A model generated the notes under the pieces. That model was given only the letters and a program-made list of their open reading frames with translations, had not been told where the DNA came from and ran no database searches. This document shows, in pieces, positions 1-10,158 of a stretch of 64,000 bases of DNA (position 1 is its first letter; every line of letters begins with the position of its first letter). This stretch comes from Mobilicoccus massiliensis (lineage in GTDB: Bacteria; Actinomycetota; Actinomycetes; Actinomycetales; Dermatophilaceae), in the NCBI RefSeq assembly GCF_000826525.2, contig NZ_LN651329.1, positions 28,004 to 92,003 of the forward strand. The letters run 5' to 3'. The translations under genes were made by a program, and so were the position numbers.

Positions 1-45
1 GACGCGTTGCGCGGCATCGACGACGTCACGGGCCGCCTGTTCTGA
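1..45 (+). CDS. nucS: nucS, last 14 codons of the mirror copy
   Basis: The first 45 bases encode the last 14 residues ([14 protein letters not shown]) and the stop of a second copy of the NucS gene that is complete on the right arm at 17940-18644. The rest lies outside the window. It shows that the palindrome extends further left. Confidence 0.85.
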   Translation, partial: DALRGIDDVTGRLF

Positions 46-278
46 GATCACGAGTCCCCCTCCTCGCCGAGACAGGCGCTTTCGTCGTCTGCCGACACCG
101 GCGAGGACAGGTCGCGCCGAAGGGGACCTGAGAAGCAGAAGCCGTCTCCGGCGCCGGTGAAGAACCGTCGTCCCCCGCACCGTCGTATCCCGCTGCTGGT
201 GGCACACTGGCGTCCACCCGCCACGCGGGAGCCCCTCCCACCGCTTGGACACCGGGGTCGGAAGAACGAGGAAACACG

Positions 279-1829
279 ATGACACGTCGGCAGGTCGCCG
301 TCGCCACGCCGGCACACGAGGCCGCGGAGGCCGCCATGGCCGTCGTCGAGGCGGGTGGCAACGCCGTGGACGCGGCGATCGCGGCGATCTGCGTCGCGTG
401 CGTCACCGAGGTCGGCATCGTCAGCCCGATGGGCGGCGCGTACGTCAACATCTGGGCTCCCAGGGAGCAACCGATCGTGCTCGACGGGTACGTCGAGATG
501 CCGGGCCGCGGACGTCCGGCCGAGTGGTTCGGCACCGGACTGCGCGAATTCTGGATGGACTACTACGGCGGGATGACGGTCAACGGCGGTCATGGCTCGG
601 TGGCGACTCCGGGGATGTTCGCCGCCCTCGACGAGGCGTCGACGCGGTGGGGAGCGCTGCCCTGGCGCGAGTTGGTCGCGCCCGCGGCCCACGTGGCGCG
701 CAACGGGTGGGCCGCCGGGCCTTCCGCCGTGTTCTACCTCGAGGCCTCCGGCGGCAACCTCTTCGCGTTCGATCCCGGCACACGCGCGTTCATGACCCAG
801 GGCGGCGGGGAGTACCCCGAGCTCGGCGACATCGTGCGTTCGAGCGAGCTCGCCGACTCCCTCGACACCATCGGCCGCGACGGTGCCGCCACCCTCTACA
901 CCGGCGAGATCGCGCACGTCATCGCCGCGGACATGGACGCCAACGGTGGTCTGCTCGGGCTTGAGGACCTGGCCTCCTACCGCACCGTCGCTCGCCCACC
1001 CCTGCGCACCCGGCTGCTGGACTGGGACGTGGCCGCCAACCCCGCCCCCTCGATCGGCGGCCCGGTGCTCACCGCGATGCTGCGCCTGCTCGCCGACCGG
1101 CGCGCGACGCGCGGACGTACCGACGCCTCCGACATCATCGACATCCAGTACGCCGTGCTCGACTACCGGCGTCGCGCCATCGACGCGGCCGAGGACCTCG
1201 AGATCGCCGGCCAGGAACTCCTGCGCGCGCTGCACGAACTCGGGCCGGAGGGCCTCGCGGCGGTGTCGAGTTCCCCGGAGACCATCCACGTCTCGGCGAT
1301 CGACGACACGGGCCTCGCGTGCTCCATCACGACCTCGGCGGGGTACGGCTCGGGGGTCACCGTGCCGGGTACCGGGCTCATGCTCAACAACGCACTCGGC
1401 GAGCCCGAGCTCAACCGCCGCGGTCTGCACGCGCTCGCGCCGGGCACGCGGCTCGCGTCGAACATGACCCCGACGACCGCACGGCGCGACGACGGCACCC
1501 GACTCGCGATCGGCAGTCCCGGCGCCGACCGCATCACCACCGCGCTCATGCAGGTCATCGGCGGCGTGTGCCTCGACCAGAAATCGCTGCAGGAGGCGAT
1601 CGACCAGCCCCGCCTGCACGTGGCGTTCGACGACGCCGGTGACGCCCGGGTGGAGTACGAGGCGGGCCCCGGTGTCACCCCAGCGGTCGAGGCAAGCCCG
1701 TTCCCGGGTGCCGCTCATGACCGGATCGCCATGTACTTCGGCGGGGTCGGCGCCGCCGGTCTGCGTCCCGACGGCACCCTGGTCGCCGCCGGTGACCCCC
1801 GGCGCACCGCCGCCACCGCGATCGGCTGA
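279..1829 (+). CDS. Gamma-glutamyltranspeptidase-like protein (left-arm mirror copy)
   Basis: This is an exact mirror copy of the gene at 16156-17706, which carries the full annotation. Start, length (516 residues) and sequence are the same. It may be a palindrome artefact rather than a second gene. Confidence 0.8.
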   Translation: MTRRQVAVATPAHEAAEAAMAVVEAGGNAVDAAIAAICVACVTEVGIVSPMGGAYVNIWAPREQPIVLDGYVEMPGRGRPAEWFGTGLREFWMDYYGGMTVNGGHGSVATPGMFAALDEASTRWGALPWRELVAPAAHVARNGWAAGPSAVFYLEASGGNLFAFDPGTRAFMTQGGGEYPELGDIVRSSELADSLDTIGRDGAATLYTGEIAHVIAADMDANGGLLGLEDLASYRTVARPPLRTRLLDWDVAANPAPSIGGPVLTAMLRLLADRRATRGRTDASDIIDIQYAVLDYRRRAIDAAEDLEIAGQELLRALHELGPEGLAAVSSSPETIHVSAIDDTGLACSITTSAGYGSGVTVPGTGLMLNNALGEPELNRRGLHALAPGTRLASNMTPTTARRDDGTRLAIGSPGADRITTALMQVIGGVCLDQKSLQEAIDQPRLHVAFDDAGDARVEYEAGPGVTPAVEASPFPGAAHDRIAMYFGGVGAAGLRPDGTLVAAGDPRRTAATAIG

Positions 1830-1886
1830 CGCGGACCGGCTCGAGCGGCCGGGTGGTCGCGTGGTCGCGTGGTCAGGGTGGTCGGG

Positions 1887-2213
1887 CTACCGGCGGTCCA
1901 CCCGCTCGATGCTGCGGCCGTCGGCGTCGATCCGGACCACGAGCTCGTCGCTCGGGTCGTGCACCGGTGGCGAGACCACGCCGGGCAGGACGAGGACGTG
2001 AAGTCCTCGGTAGAGATCCGAGAGCTCGACGAGCACGACGTCGAGGGGTCGGTCCTCGTCGAGCTCCGCCACCTCGACGTTCGCTCCCTCCGGGCGCCGT
2101 TCGGCGGCCGCATGCACGGCGGCGATCGGTGCTCCGTGGACGAGGTCGTGACGCTCCGGTGTCACGCCGGGCCCGACGACGTGGAACGTCGCCGGGCATT
2201 GGAGGTCACTCAC
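1887..2213 (-). CDS. Small hypothetical protein (left-arm mirror copy)
   Basis: This is an exact mirror copy of the 108-residue gene at 15772-16098. The GTG start overlaps the stop of the glycosyltransferase-like gene by the GTGA overlap. It may not exist as a separate copy. Confidence 0.55.
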   Translation of the reverse strand: MSDLQCPATFHVVGPGVTPERHDLVHGAPIAAVHAAAERRPEGANVEVAELDEDRPLDVVLVELSDLYRGLHVLVLPGVVSPPVHDPSDELVVRIDADGRSIERVDRR

Positions 2214-3214
2214 GAAGTCCGCACCCCCGTCGCCGGGACGACGGTGGCGCGCACCGAGTCGGCCCACGCGGGCTGCCGCACCACCGGCTCCACGACATCT
2301 GCAGCCACCTGCGCGCGCGAGCGCGTGGCCATCCGGTCGGCCTCGGCCAGCACCTCCGGCGAGACGTCGGGGGCGATCTTTCGTGCGAACGGCGCCGCGG
2401 ACGTGCGTCGGATCCGCTCGAGCGCCTCGAGGTCGAGCCACCGTGGACTCGGGCTCCAGGGCTCCCACACCTTGGCCGTCGTCGCCGCGAACGCGACCCG
2501 CAGCGACGGGTCGTCGCAGACGATCGACGGCACGGTCCACTCGTCGGGGATACGCACACCGCGGAAGTACTCCCCCACCCGGGGGTCGGCGTGGTCACGA
2601 TGCAGGAGCGCGTCGATCGCCATCGCGCTCAACGTGATCCACTGGGCGCACTTCACCGGCAACAGAGGGGGACGCTGCGACCCGCGAGGGACGCCGACCC
2701 AGATCCTCGGCTCGCCGGGCTTGACGAGGACACGCGCGGGCGAGAAGGCGCCGAGGCGTACGGTCGCGCGCCGGAGGAGCGCTTCGTCGCCCCGCAACGC
2801 CGCGGGCGGCGTGATGATCGACCAACGAAGCTCGTGATCCGCGGGCTGCTCGGCCGACGCATCGAGCAGCGCGTCGGCGCCGAGGGCATCGACCTCGGCC
2901 TCCCAGTCCGCCAGATCGCGGATCGGGTAGTCCTGCCCCGAGACGAGCACGGCGTGGTCGCACCCGGTCAACGCCCTGGCCACGGAGAATCCCTCGAGCG
3001 CCGCGTCGACGAGGGACTGGTCACCCCACCTCGTGGGAATGCGGCTGACGAACCGCCGCCCACCGGCCTCGGTGACGGATGCGGCGTCGAGGAATTCCGG
3101 ATCCCGAAAGCGGACGAGCACCTCGCTCCCCGGGCTCAGGCTCCTGACACGGCGGACGAGCCGAAGCACACCCGCGGGGTCGGTATGGCACATGAGCACG
3201 TAACAGAACGACAT
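2210..3214 (-). CDS. GT14-like glycosyltransferase (left-arm mirror copy)
   Basis: This is an exact mirror copy of the gene at 14771-15775, described there. It may be a palindrome artefact. Confidence 0.72.
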   Translation of the reverse strand: MSFCYVLMCHTDPAGVLRLVRRVRSLSPGSEVLVRFRDPEFLDAASVTEAGGRRFVSRIPTRWGDQSLVDAALEGFSVARALTGCDHAVLVSGQDYPIRDLADWEAEVDALGADALLDASAEQPADHELRWSIITPPAALRGDEALLRRATVRLGAFSPARVLVKPGEPRIWVGVPRGSQRPPLLPVKCAQWITLSAMAIDALLHRDHADPRVGEYFRGVRIPDEWTVPSIVCDDPSLRVAFAATTAKVWEPWSPSPRWLDLEALERIRRTSAAPFARKIAPDVSPEVLAEADRMATRSRAQVAADVVEPVVRQPAWADSVRATVVPATGVRTS

Positions 3215-3340
3215 GGGATCTCTCCGGCGTGCGGTAGCGAGGGCCGGTGTCGAGGCGCACCGGCACGGTCAGAGCGTAGGCGCATCGAGGCGGTCGCGCG
3301 TCAAGGACGACGATGGGCGCGGCCAGCCAGTGTCGCGGAG

Positions 3341-5407
3341 TCAGCCGCTGAGGGCCGGTGCCGTCGTCAGGCCGTGGCGTTCGCGGATGACCTCGACGAT
3401 GTGGCCGATCGAGGTCGTGAGGTCGTGGTGCTTGGGGGTGAAGACCTCGCTGACGCCCATGGCCCGCAGTCGCGCGGCGTCGGACTCCGGGATGATCCCG
3501 CCGACGATGACCGGCACGTCACCCGCGCCCGCGGCCTTGAGTCCCTCGACGATCTCGGGAACGAGCTCCATGTGCGAGCCCGAGAGGATCGAGACCCCGA
3601 CCGCGTGGACGTCCTCGTCGACCGCGGCGCGCACGATCTGCGCGGGGGTGAGGCGGATGCCCTGGTAGACGACCTCGAACCCCGCGTCGCGCGCCCGGAC
3701 GGCGACCTGTTCGGCGCCGTTGGAGTGGCCGTCGAGGCCGGGCTTGCCGACGAGGAAGCGCAGGCGGGTGCCCATCTCCTCGCCCGTCTTCGCGACGAGG
3801 TCGCGCACGGCGGCGAGCGTGCTGCCCGCCTCCGCCTCGCCCACGCCGACGCTGCCGGAGACACCGGTGGCCGCGCGGTACTCGCCGAACACGTCCCGCA
3901 GCGCCTGGGCCCACTCCCCCGTGGTGACGCCCGCCCGGGCGCACCGCAGCGACGCGGGCATGAGGTTGACCTGCTCGTTCGCCGCGTCCTCACGAAGCTG
4001 CGCGAGTGCGGCCTGGGCCTCGGCCTTCTTCTCGGGGTCGGCGTCGCGGGTCTCACGCCAGGTGCGCACGGCCTCGGCGGCAGCGTTCTCGACGGCGGCA
4101 TCGACGGTCTGGATCGCGGTGTCGAGATCGGCGGTGAGCGGGCTGGGCTCGGTCGTCGTGAACTTGTTGATGCCGACGACGACGTCCTCACCCGACTCGA
4201 TGCGCTGACGACGGCGGGCGTGCGAGGCGACGAGCTCGGTCTTCATGTACCCGGACTCGACGGCGGCGACCGCCCCGCCCATCTCCTCGATGCGCCGCAT
4301 CTCGGCCTTGGCGCCCTCCACGATCTCGGCGACCTTGGCCTCGACCACCGGCGAGCCGTCGAACAGGTCGTCGTACTCGAGAAGGTCGGACTCGAATGCG
4401 AGCACCTGCTGCAGACGCAGGCTCCACTGCTGGTCCCACGGGCGCGGCAGGCCGAGCGCCTCGTTCCACGCCGGAAGCTGGACGGCGCGGGCGCGAGCGT
4501 TCTTGCTCAGCGTGACCGCGAGCATCTCGAGCACGATGCGCTGGACGTTGTTCTCGGGCTGGGTCTCGGTGAGCCCGAGCGAGTTGACCTGCACGCCGTA
4601 ACGGAACCGGCGGTGCTTGGGATCCTGGACGCCGTAGCGCTCCCGGGTGAGCTCGTCCCACAGCTCGACGAAGGCGCGCATCTTGCACATCTCCTCGATG
4701 AACCGCACGCCCGCGTTGACGAAGAAGCTGATGCGCGCGACGACGTCGCCGAACTTCTCCTGCGGCACCTCGCCGCGCTCACGCACGGTGTCGAGCACCT
4801 CGATCGCCGTGGCCATGGCGAACGCGACCTCCTGGACGGGGGTCGCGCCGGCCTCCTGCAGGTGGTAGCTGCAGATGTTGACCGGGTTCCACTTGGGCAT
4901 CGTGGAGACCGTGTACGCGATCGTGTCGGCGGTGAGCCGCAGCGACGGCGCGGGCGGGAACACGTGGGTGCCGCGTGAGAGGTACTCCTTGATGATGTCG
5001 TTCTGGGTCGTGCCGGCGAGCTTGGCCACGTCGGCCGTGACCTCCTCGCCCGTGCGGCCCGCGGCCTCGGCCTGTTGTTCGGCCACGACCTGATACATCG
5101 CGAGCAGCCACATCGCGGTCGCGTTGATCGTCATCGACGTGTTCATCTCGGCCAGCGGGATGCCGTCGAACAACGCCGCCATGTCGCCGATGTGCGAGAT
5201 CGGGACCCCCACCTTGCCGACCTCACCGCGCGAGAGCTCGTGATCGGGGTCGTAGCCGGTCTGCGTGGGCAGGTCGAAGGCCACCGAGAGCCCCGTCTGC
5301 CCCTTCTCGAGGTTGCGGCGGTAGAGCTCGTTGCTCGCGGTGGCACTGCTGTGCCCCGCGTACGTGCGCATCACCCACGGCCGGTCGCGTTCACCCGTTG
5401 CACCCAT
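3341..5407 (-). CDS. ecm: Ethylmalonyl-CoA mutase (left-arm mirror copy)
   Basis: This is an exact mirror copy of the gene at 12578-14644, with the same 688 residues and the same near-leaderless start. See the right-arm entry. Two identical ecm genes facing away from each other would be unusual, and the palindrome is the simpler explanation. Confidence 0.82.
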   Translation of the reverse strand: MGATGERDRPWVMRTYAGHSSATASNELYRRNLEKGQTGLSVAFDLPTQTGYDPDHELSRGEVGKVGVPISHIGDMAALFDGIPLAEMNTSMTINATAMWLLAMYQVVAEQQAEAAGRTGEEVTADVAKLAGTTQNDIIKEYLSRGTHVFPPAPSLRLTADTIAYTVSTMPKWNPVNICSYHLQEAGATPVQEVAFAMATAIEVLDTVRERGEVPQEKFGDVVARISFFVNAGVRFIEEMCKMRAFVELWDELTRERYGVQDPKHRRFRYGVQVNSLGLTETQPENNVQRIVLEMLAVTLSKNARARAVQLPAWNEALGLPRPWDQQWSLRLQQVLAFESDLLEYDDLFDGSPVVEAKVAEIVEGAKAEMRRIEEMGGAVAAVESGYMKTELVASHARRRQRIESGEDVVVGINKFTTTEPSPLTADLDTAIQTVDAAVENAAAEAVRTWRETRDADPEKKAEAQAALAQLREDAANEQVNLMPASLRCARAGVTTGEWAQALRDVFGEYRAATGVSGSVGVGEAEAGSTLAAVRDLVAKTGEEMGTRLRFLVGKPGLDGHSNGAEQVAVRARDAGFEVVYQGIRLTPAQIVRAAVDEDVHAVGVSILSGSHMELVPEIVEGLKAAGAGDVPVIVGGIIPESDAARLRAMGVSEVFTPKHHDLTTSIGHIVEVIRERHGLTTAPALSG

Positions 5408-5531
5408 AGCAGTGAAGGTAGCGGGGCCGGGTGAGCGAGCGGGACGACTCGCGCCGGTGACTCGCCTCACGTCCGGCGATCGGTCTCCGCCTCACCCCTG
5501 CGGCGGCGCCGCGGTCTGAGACGATCGGGCC

Positions 5532-6173
5532 ATGGTCAACATCACACGCGTCTACACGCGCACGGGCGACGACGGCACGACTCACCTCGGCGATTTCAGC
5601 CGCACGAGCAAGACCGATCCCCGCCTCGCGGCCTACGCCGACGCGAACGAGGCCAACGCCGCGATCGGCATCGCGGTCGCGGCCGGTGACCTGCCCGAGG
5701 AGGTTCGTGCGACGCTGACCCGGGTCCAGAACGACCTCTTCGACGTGGGCGCCGACCTGTGCAACCCGCTCGTCGACGGCGAGGAGAGCGCGGAGTACCC
5801 GCCGCTGCGCGTCAAGGCCGAGTGGATCGACGAGCTCGAGGCCGACTGCGACCGCTACAACGAACAGGTCGAGAAGCTGCGCTCGTTCATCCTGCCCGGC
5901 GGCACCCCCGGTTCGGCCTATCTGCACCTCGCCTGCACGATCACCCGCCGCGCCGAACGCTCGACGTGGGCCGCGATCCACGCCTACGGCGACACCCCGG
6001 CGGCAGCGGCCAAGGACCCCGAGCACCCCGGCGGCGTCAACATCCTCACGGCCAAGTACCTCAACCGACTCTCGGACCTGCTGTTCATCCTCGCCCGGGT
6101 CGCGAACGTCGGCCGCGGCGGGGACGTGCTCTGGCAACCGGGCGGTGGGCGGGAGACACCGGCGAAGAAGTGA
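5532..6173 (+). CDS. Cob(I)alamin adenosyltransferase, PduO type (left-arm mirror copy)
   Basis: This is an exact mirror copy of the gene at 11812-12453, annotated there. It is divergent from the ecm copy, as on the right arm. Confidence 0.82.
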   Translation: MVNITRVYTRTGDDGTTHLGDFSRTSKTDPRLAAYADANEANAAIGIAVAAGDLPEEVRATLTRVQNDLFDVGADLCNPLVDGEESAEYPPLRVKAEWIDELEADCDRYNEQVEKLRSFILPGGTPGSAYLHLACTITRRAERSTWAAIHAYGDTPAAAAKDPEHPGGVNILTAKYLNRLSDLLFILARVANVGRGGDVLWQPGGGRETPAKK

Positions 6174-6284
6174 GGCCGCGCCGTCGCTGCAGCGACAAGG
6201 GATGACGTCGGCGAGAGATGACGCCGGTCAGGGGCCGCCATGAGAGACCGACGTGAGCGACCGAGGTGAGCGCGCCCGGCGGGC

Positions 6285-6749
6285 TCAGAGCGGCCAGTCG
6301 GGAACGGGCGGAGCGGATTCGACCCAGTAGCGCAGAGCCGTGTACTGCACCGGGCCTAGGGCGAGGTCGAAGGTCATCGTCGTGCCGGCCTCCGTGGTGC
6401 CCACCGTTCGCACCCGGCGGCCGCGGCCCTGGAGGTCGATGACGCTCGCGAGACCGGCGTCCTCCTCCAGCATCGAGATGGCGCTGATGTCGATCGTGCG
6501 GCGCTCCCACGTGCGAGCCGGACGCAGAGTCCAGCCGAAGAGCGGAAAGACCTGCAGTGTGGTCGCGTTCATGCGCAGGAGCGCGGGACGCCAGCGCGCG
6601 GCGCGGTCGCTGCGGTAGCCGCACATGACGACGTCGCCCTCGTGAGAGATGAGCCGACGCCGAGCGTAGACGAAGAGGACCAGCAGGAGGACGAGCAGGA
6701 CGAGCCCGGCCACGATGATCTCGACGACCTCCGCGGTGGGGCTCTGCAT
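6285..6749 (-). CDS. DUF2550 membrane protein (left-arm mirror copy)
   Basis: This is an exact mirror copy of the gene at 11236-11700. It follows the atpC copy by 10 bases, as on the other arm. Confidence 0.78.
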   Translation of the reverse strand: MQSPTAEVVEIIVAGLVLLVLLLVLFVYARRRLISHEGDVVMCGYRSDRAARWRPALLRMNATTLQVFPLFGWTLRPARTWERRTIDISAISMLEEDAGLASVIDLQGRGRRVRTVGTTEAGTTMTFDLALGPVQYTALRYWVESAPPVPDWPL

Positions 6750-6759
6750 ACCTGTCGGC

Positions 6760-7020
6760 TCAGCGAGAGGAGACGGTCTCGGAGACGATCCTCACGACAT
6801 CGCTGTCGACCGAGAGGAACCCACCGTCGACGACGAAGGCCTGGCTACCCGAGCCACCGCCCTCGATGCGCACCTCACCCTCGCGCAGCACGGTGAGCAG
6901 CGGCGCGTGGCTGGGGAGGATGCCGATGTCGCCCTCGACAGCGCGCGCGACGACACGCTCGGCGTCGCCCTCCCAGACCTTGCCGTCTGCGGCGACGAAC
7001 TCGACATGCAGCTGACCCAC
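6760..7020 (-). CDS. atpC: ATP synthase epsilon subunit (left-arm mirror copy)
   Basis: This is an exact mirror copy of the gene at 10965-11225. As on the right arm, no atpD lies upstream. Confidence 0.8.
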   Translation of the reverse strand: MGQLHVEFVAADGKVWEGDAERVVARAVEGDIGILPSHAPLLTVLREGEVRIEGGGSGSQAFVVDGGFLSVDSDVVRIVSETVSSR

Positions 7021-7169
7021 GTGAGACCCCTTCGAAGCTCGGTGTTGGCGGCGAGTCTACCCGGCCGCCAGGACCGACCCGGGCCGGTCCGACGGGTGGG
7101 CGCCGAGGATGCGTCGCACCGTCGAGACGCGGCTGTCGCTGCTCGACTGCGGTCGCAGCTCGACGGCGG

Positions 7170-7826
7170 TCACTGCTTGAAGAGGTCGCCGCTCTCGTCG
7201 CCGATCTCACGCTTACGGCTGAAGTAGTCGTTGATGATCGTGCGGAACCGATCGGCGTCGGGACGGGCCCAGTTGCGCATGAGCTCACAGCCGAACGCCA
7301 GCGACGTCACCGGGTGCGCACCGGCCTGGACCATGCGGGTGATCGCGGTGTCGTGGGAGACGGTCGAGACACCGCCGACCGCGTCGATCACCGGGTAGAT
7401 CTCGTAGCCCTCGTCGAGCATGTCGAGGGTGGGGAACGCGAGGCAGACCTCGGTCCACAGCCCGGCCATGACGATCGTCTTGCGGCCGGTGGCCTCGACT
7501 GCGGCTCGAAAGTCGGCGTCCTCCCACGAGTTCACGCCGGTGCGGTCGATCTGCTCCACACCGGACAGTTCGTTCATGATCTCGGGAACGGTGGCCTCGT
7601 TGACCCCCATGTCGACCGCAACCGTGGTGGCGACGGTCGGCACCTCGTAGGCGTGCGCCAGCTTCGCCAGCGTCACGGCACCGAGGTCGATCTGGGCCCT
7701 GGTGGCCGACCCCACCGTCGCGTACTGCCCCGGCTGGAAGTCGATGAAGACGATCGCGCAGTTCTGCGGCGTCAGGAGGTGGCCGTTCTGCGGGTCGCGG
7801 ACGGGCTCGGGCTGGGTCTTGGGCAT
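7170..7826 (-). CDS. Isochorismatase-family hydrolase (left-arm mirror copy)
   Basis: This is an exact mirror copy of the gene at 10159-10815, annotated there. Confidence 0.8.
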   Translation of the reverse strand: MPKTQPEPVRDPQNGHLLTPQNCAIVFIDFQPGQYATVGSATRAQIDLGAVTLAKLAHAYEVPTVATTVAVDMGVNEATVPEIMNELSGVEQIDRTGVNSWEDADFRAAVEATGRKTIVMAGLWTEVCLAFPTLDMLDEGYEIYPVIDAVGGVSTVSHDTAITRMVQAGAHPVTSLAFGCELMRNWARPDADRFRTIINDYFSRKREIGDESGDLFKQ

Positions 7827-7947
7827 CGGGGTCTCCTACTGGGGTCGTGGGTCTGTGTCGTCCGAGTCGAGCGGCGGAAGCGTTCAGGTGCGAGCGGGTG
7901 GGGCCATCTGAGGCGGAGGGTCGGCCCCTGGCACGTGTGATCGCCGG

Positions 7948-8448
7948 TCAGGAGCGGCCGGGCCAGACGTAGCTGGCCGGGCCGGAGACGTGGGCGTCGA
8001 GTCGGTGGGGATCGAGGTCGAGGGCCTGCCGATTCCACACGCCGTTGTCGGCGGCGAGCGCGTAGGCGCGGTCGAGGAACGACAGGAGCATCGCGTCGGG
8101 GTCATCGGCGGTGCGCACGGTCTCGTAGGGCAGGATCCACTCCCCGAGGGACTCGTCGAACGTCGCGGGTGAGAGATCGGCGTCGGTGTACCCGTCGGGT
8201 TGGGGAACGGCGTAGGCATAGAACGACCCCTCGGCCGAACCACCGGGCCAGAAGCCGACGGCGGCGTTCTCCTCGTTCTCGGCCTCGGCCATGACCCACT
8301 CCGGACAGTTCGGAGGAGCCCCGCCCTCCCACGCGGGGGCGGGCCGGCCGGAGAAGCGTGTCGCCGACAGATCCATCGAGCCCCAGAAGAGCTGGACCGG
8401 GCTCGCCTTGCCACCGAAACCGGCTCGGTGGGCCTCGAAGACGTTCTG
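7948..8448 (-). pseudogene. DUF5996 family protein, C-terminal half only (left-arm mirror copy)
   Basis: This is a mirror copy of the fragment at 9537-10037. The family-like sequence stops abruptly at about 8448, where a fragment of an unrelated gene on the opposite strand begins. Confidence 0.65.
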
Positions 8449-8449
8449 G

Positions 8450-8992
8450 GGTCTGCGCGAGTTCGATCGCTCGTTCGCGAAGCGACTCGAGGAGGTGGCC
8501 GCCCTGATCGATCCGTGCGACGCCGACCCCGACACTCCCCTGGTGCTCCTGCCGGTCCGGTTGGAGACGCGCTACGCCACCGAGGATCGACGTCCGGTCC
8601 TGAAGGTCCGTATCTATCCCGACGAGATCCACGTCGACGACCTGGTTCGCGGTCTGACCGACGAAGAGGCTGCGGCCGGGCAGGCGTTCTGGAGGAGCGT
8701 CTGGACCGATCCCGCTTCGGAGACGGCCTTTCCGGCGCTGGTCGCCGCCACCATGCCCGACCGCGCCGAGTGGGTCGCCCATGCCACCCGCCCGGTCAAC
8801 CTGGATCAGCGCGGTGCGCTCGCTCCGGTCTTCCCGGACACTCTTCCGCGCGGATCACGCAACGTGGTGGCCCGGGCGCTACCGGATCGCTTCGTCGTCT
8901 TCGCGGTGCAGGACGGGGTGGTCCGCCGCGAACTGGGCCGACCGATCCCGCCGGATCTGCCTCTCACGCCCATTCCCATGCCGGGTGACGAC
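8450..8992 (+). CDS. Fragment of an unrecognised large protein, cut at the palindrome axis
   Basis: About 181 codons on the plus strand read as protein-like sequence, with segments such as LLPVRLETRY, LKVRIYPDEIHVDDL and ALPDRFVVFA. I have a general memory of this pattern near the N-terminus of large bacterial proteins of unknown function, but I cannot name the family. It has no start of its own: to the left it abuts a truncated DUF5996 gene on the other strand, and to the right it folds back on itself at 8992. The only signals nearby come from the antisense DUF5996 frame. It is best treated as a chimeric fragment. Confidence 0.5.
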
Positions 8993-9535
8993 GTCGTCAC
9001 CCGGCATGGGAATGGGCGTGAGAGGCAGATCCGGCGGGATCGGTCGGCCCAGTTCGCGGCGGACCACCCCGTCCTGCACCGCGAAGACGACGAAGCGATC
9101 CGGTAGCGCCCGGGCCACCACGTTGCGTGATCCGCGCGGAAGAGTGTCCGGGAAGACCGGAGCGAGCGCACCGCGCTGATCCAGGTTGACCGGGCGGGTG
9201 GCATGGGCGACCCACTCGGCGCGGTCGGGCATGGTGGCGGCGACCAGCGCCGGAAAGGCCGTCTCCGAAGCGGGATCGGTCCAGACGCTCCTCCAGAACG
9301 CCTGCCCGGCCGCAGCCTCTTCGTCGGTCAGACCGCGAACCAGGTCGTCGACGTGGATCTCGTCGGGATAGATACGGACCTTCAGGACCGGACGTCGATC
9401 CTCGGTGGCGTAGCGCGTCTCCAACCGGACCGGCAGGAGCACCAGGGGAGTGTCGGGGTCGGCGTCGCACGGATCGATCAGGGCGGCCACCTCCTCGAGT
9501 CGCTTCGCGAACGAGCGATCGAACTCGCGCAGACC
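8993..9535 (-). CDS. Fragment of an unrecognised large protein (right-arm mirror copy)
   Basis: This is the reverse-complement copy of 8450-8992 on the right arm. Together the two copies make a 1.09-kb insert of foreign gene sequence at the centre of the palindrome, flanked on both sides by the truncated DUF5996 gene. Confidence 0.5.
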
Positions 9536-9536
9536 C

Positions 9537-10037
9537 CAGAACGTCTTCGAGGCCCACCGAGCCGGTTTCGGTGGCAAGGCGAGCCCGGTCCAGCTCTTCT
9601 GGGGCTCGATGGATCTGTCGGCGACACGCTTCTCCGGCCGGCCCGCCCCCGCGTGGGAGGGCGGGGCTCCTCCGAACTGTCCGGAGTGGGTCATGGCCGA
9701 GGCCGAGAACGAGGAGAACGCCGCCGTCGGCTTCTGGCCCGGTGGTTCGGCCGAGGGGTCGTTCTATGCCTACGCCGTTCCCCAACCCGACGGGTACACC
9801 GACGCCGATCTCTCACCCGCGACGTTCGACGAGTCCCTCGGGGAGTGGATCCTGCCCTACGAGACCGTGCGCACCGCCGATGACCCCGACGCGATGCTCC
9901 TGTCGTTCCTCGACCGCGCCTACGCGCTCGCCGCCGACAACGGCGTGTGGAATCGGCAGGCCCTCGACCTCGATCCCCACCGACTCGACGCCCACGTCTC
10001 CGGCCCGGCCAGCTACGTCTGGCCCGGCCGCTCCTGA
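9537..10037 (+). pseudogene. DUF5996 family protein, N-terminally truncated
   Basis: About 166 residues match the second half of DUF5996 proteins as I know them: GKASPVQLFWGSMDLSATRF, then FWPGG, FYAYAVPQPDGY and GEWILPYETVR in that order. Full-length members are roughly 300 residues, so the N-terminal half is missing. Upstream of about 9537 the frame runs into antisense sequence of a different gene, and no credible start exists. The stop codon is normal and the isochorismatase-family gene follows after 121 bases on the same strand. The function of the family is unknown. The break coincides with the chimeric centre of the palindrome, so truncation may be an artefact. Confidence 0.65.
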
Positions 10038-10158
10038 CCGGCGATCACACGTGCCAGGGGCCGACCCTCCGCCTCAGATGGCCCCACCCGCTCGCACCTG
10101 AACGCTTCCGCCGCTCGACTCGGACGACACAGACCCACGACCCCAGTAGGAGACCCCG

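Noticed and set aside
1853..4978. 1041-residue open frame opposite ecm and the GT14-like gene (and its mirror at 13007-16132)
   Set aside because: Antisense shadow of high-GC coding sequence, low-complexity Arg/Asp/Gly composition, and no recognisable motif; the opposite strand has clear enzymes.
8969..9016. Local hairpin at the palindrome axis as a terminator or telomere signal
   Set aside because: The pairing is only the centre of the 18-kb repeat and carries no independent information.
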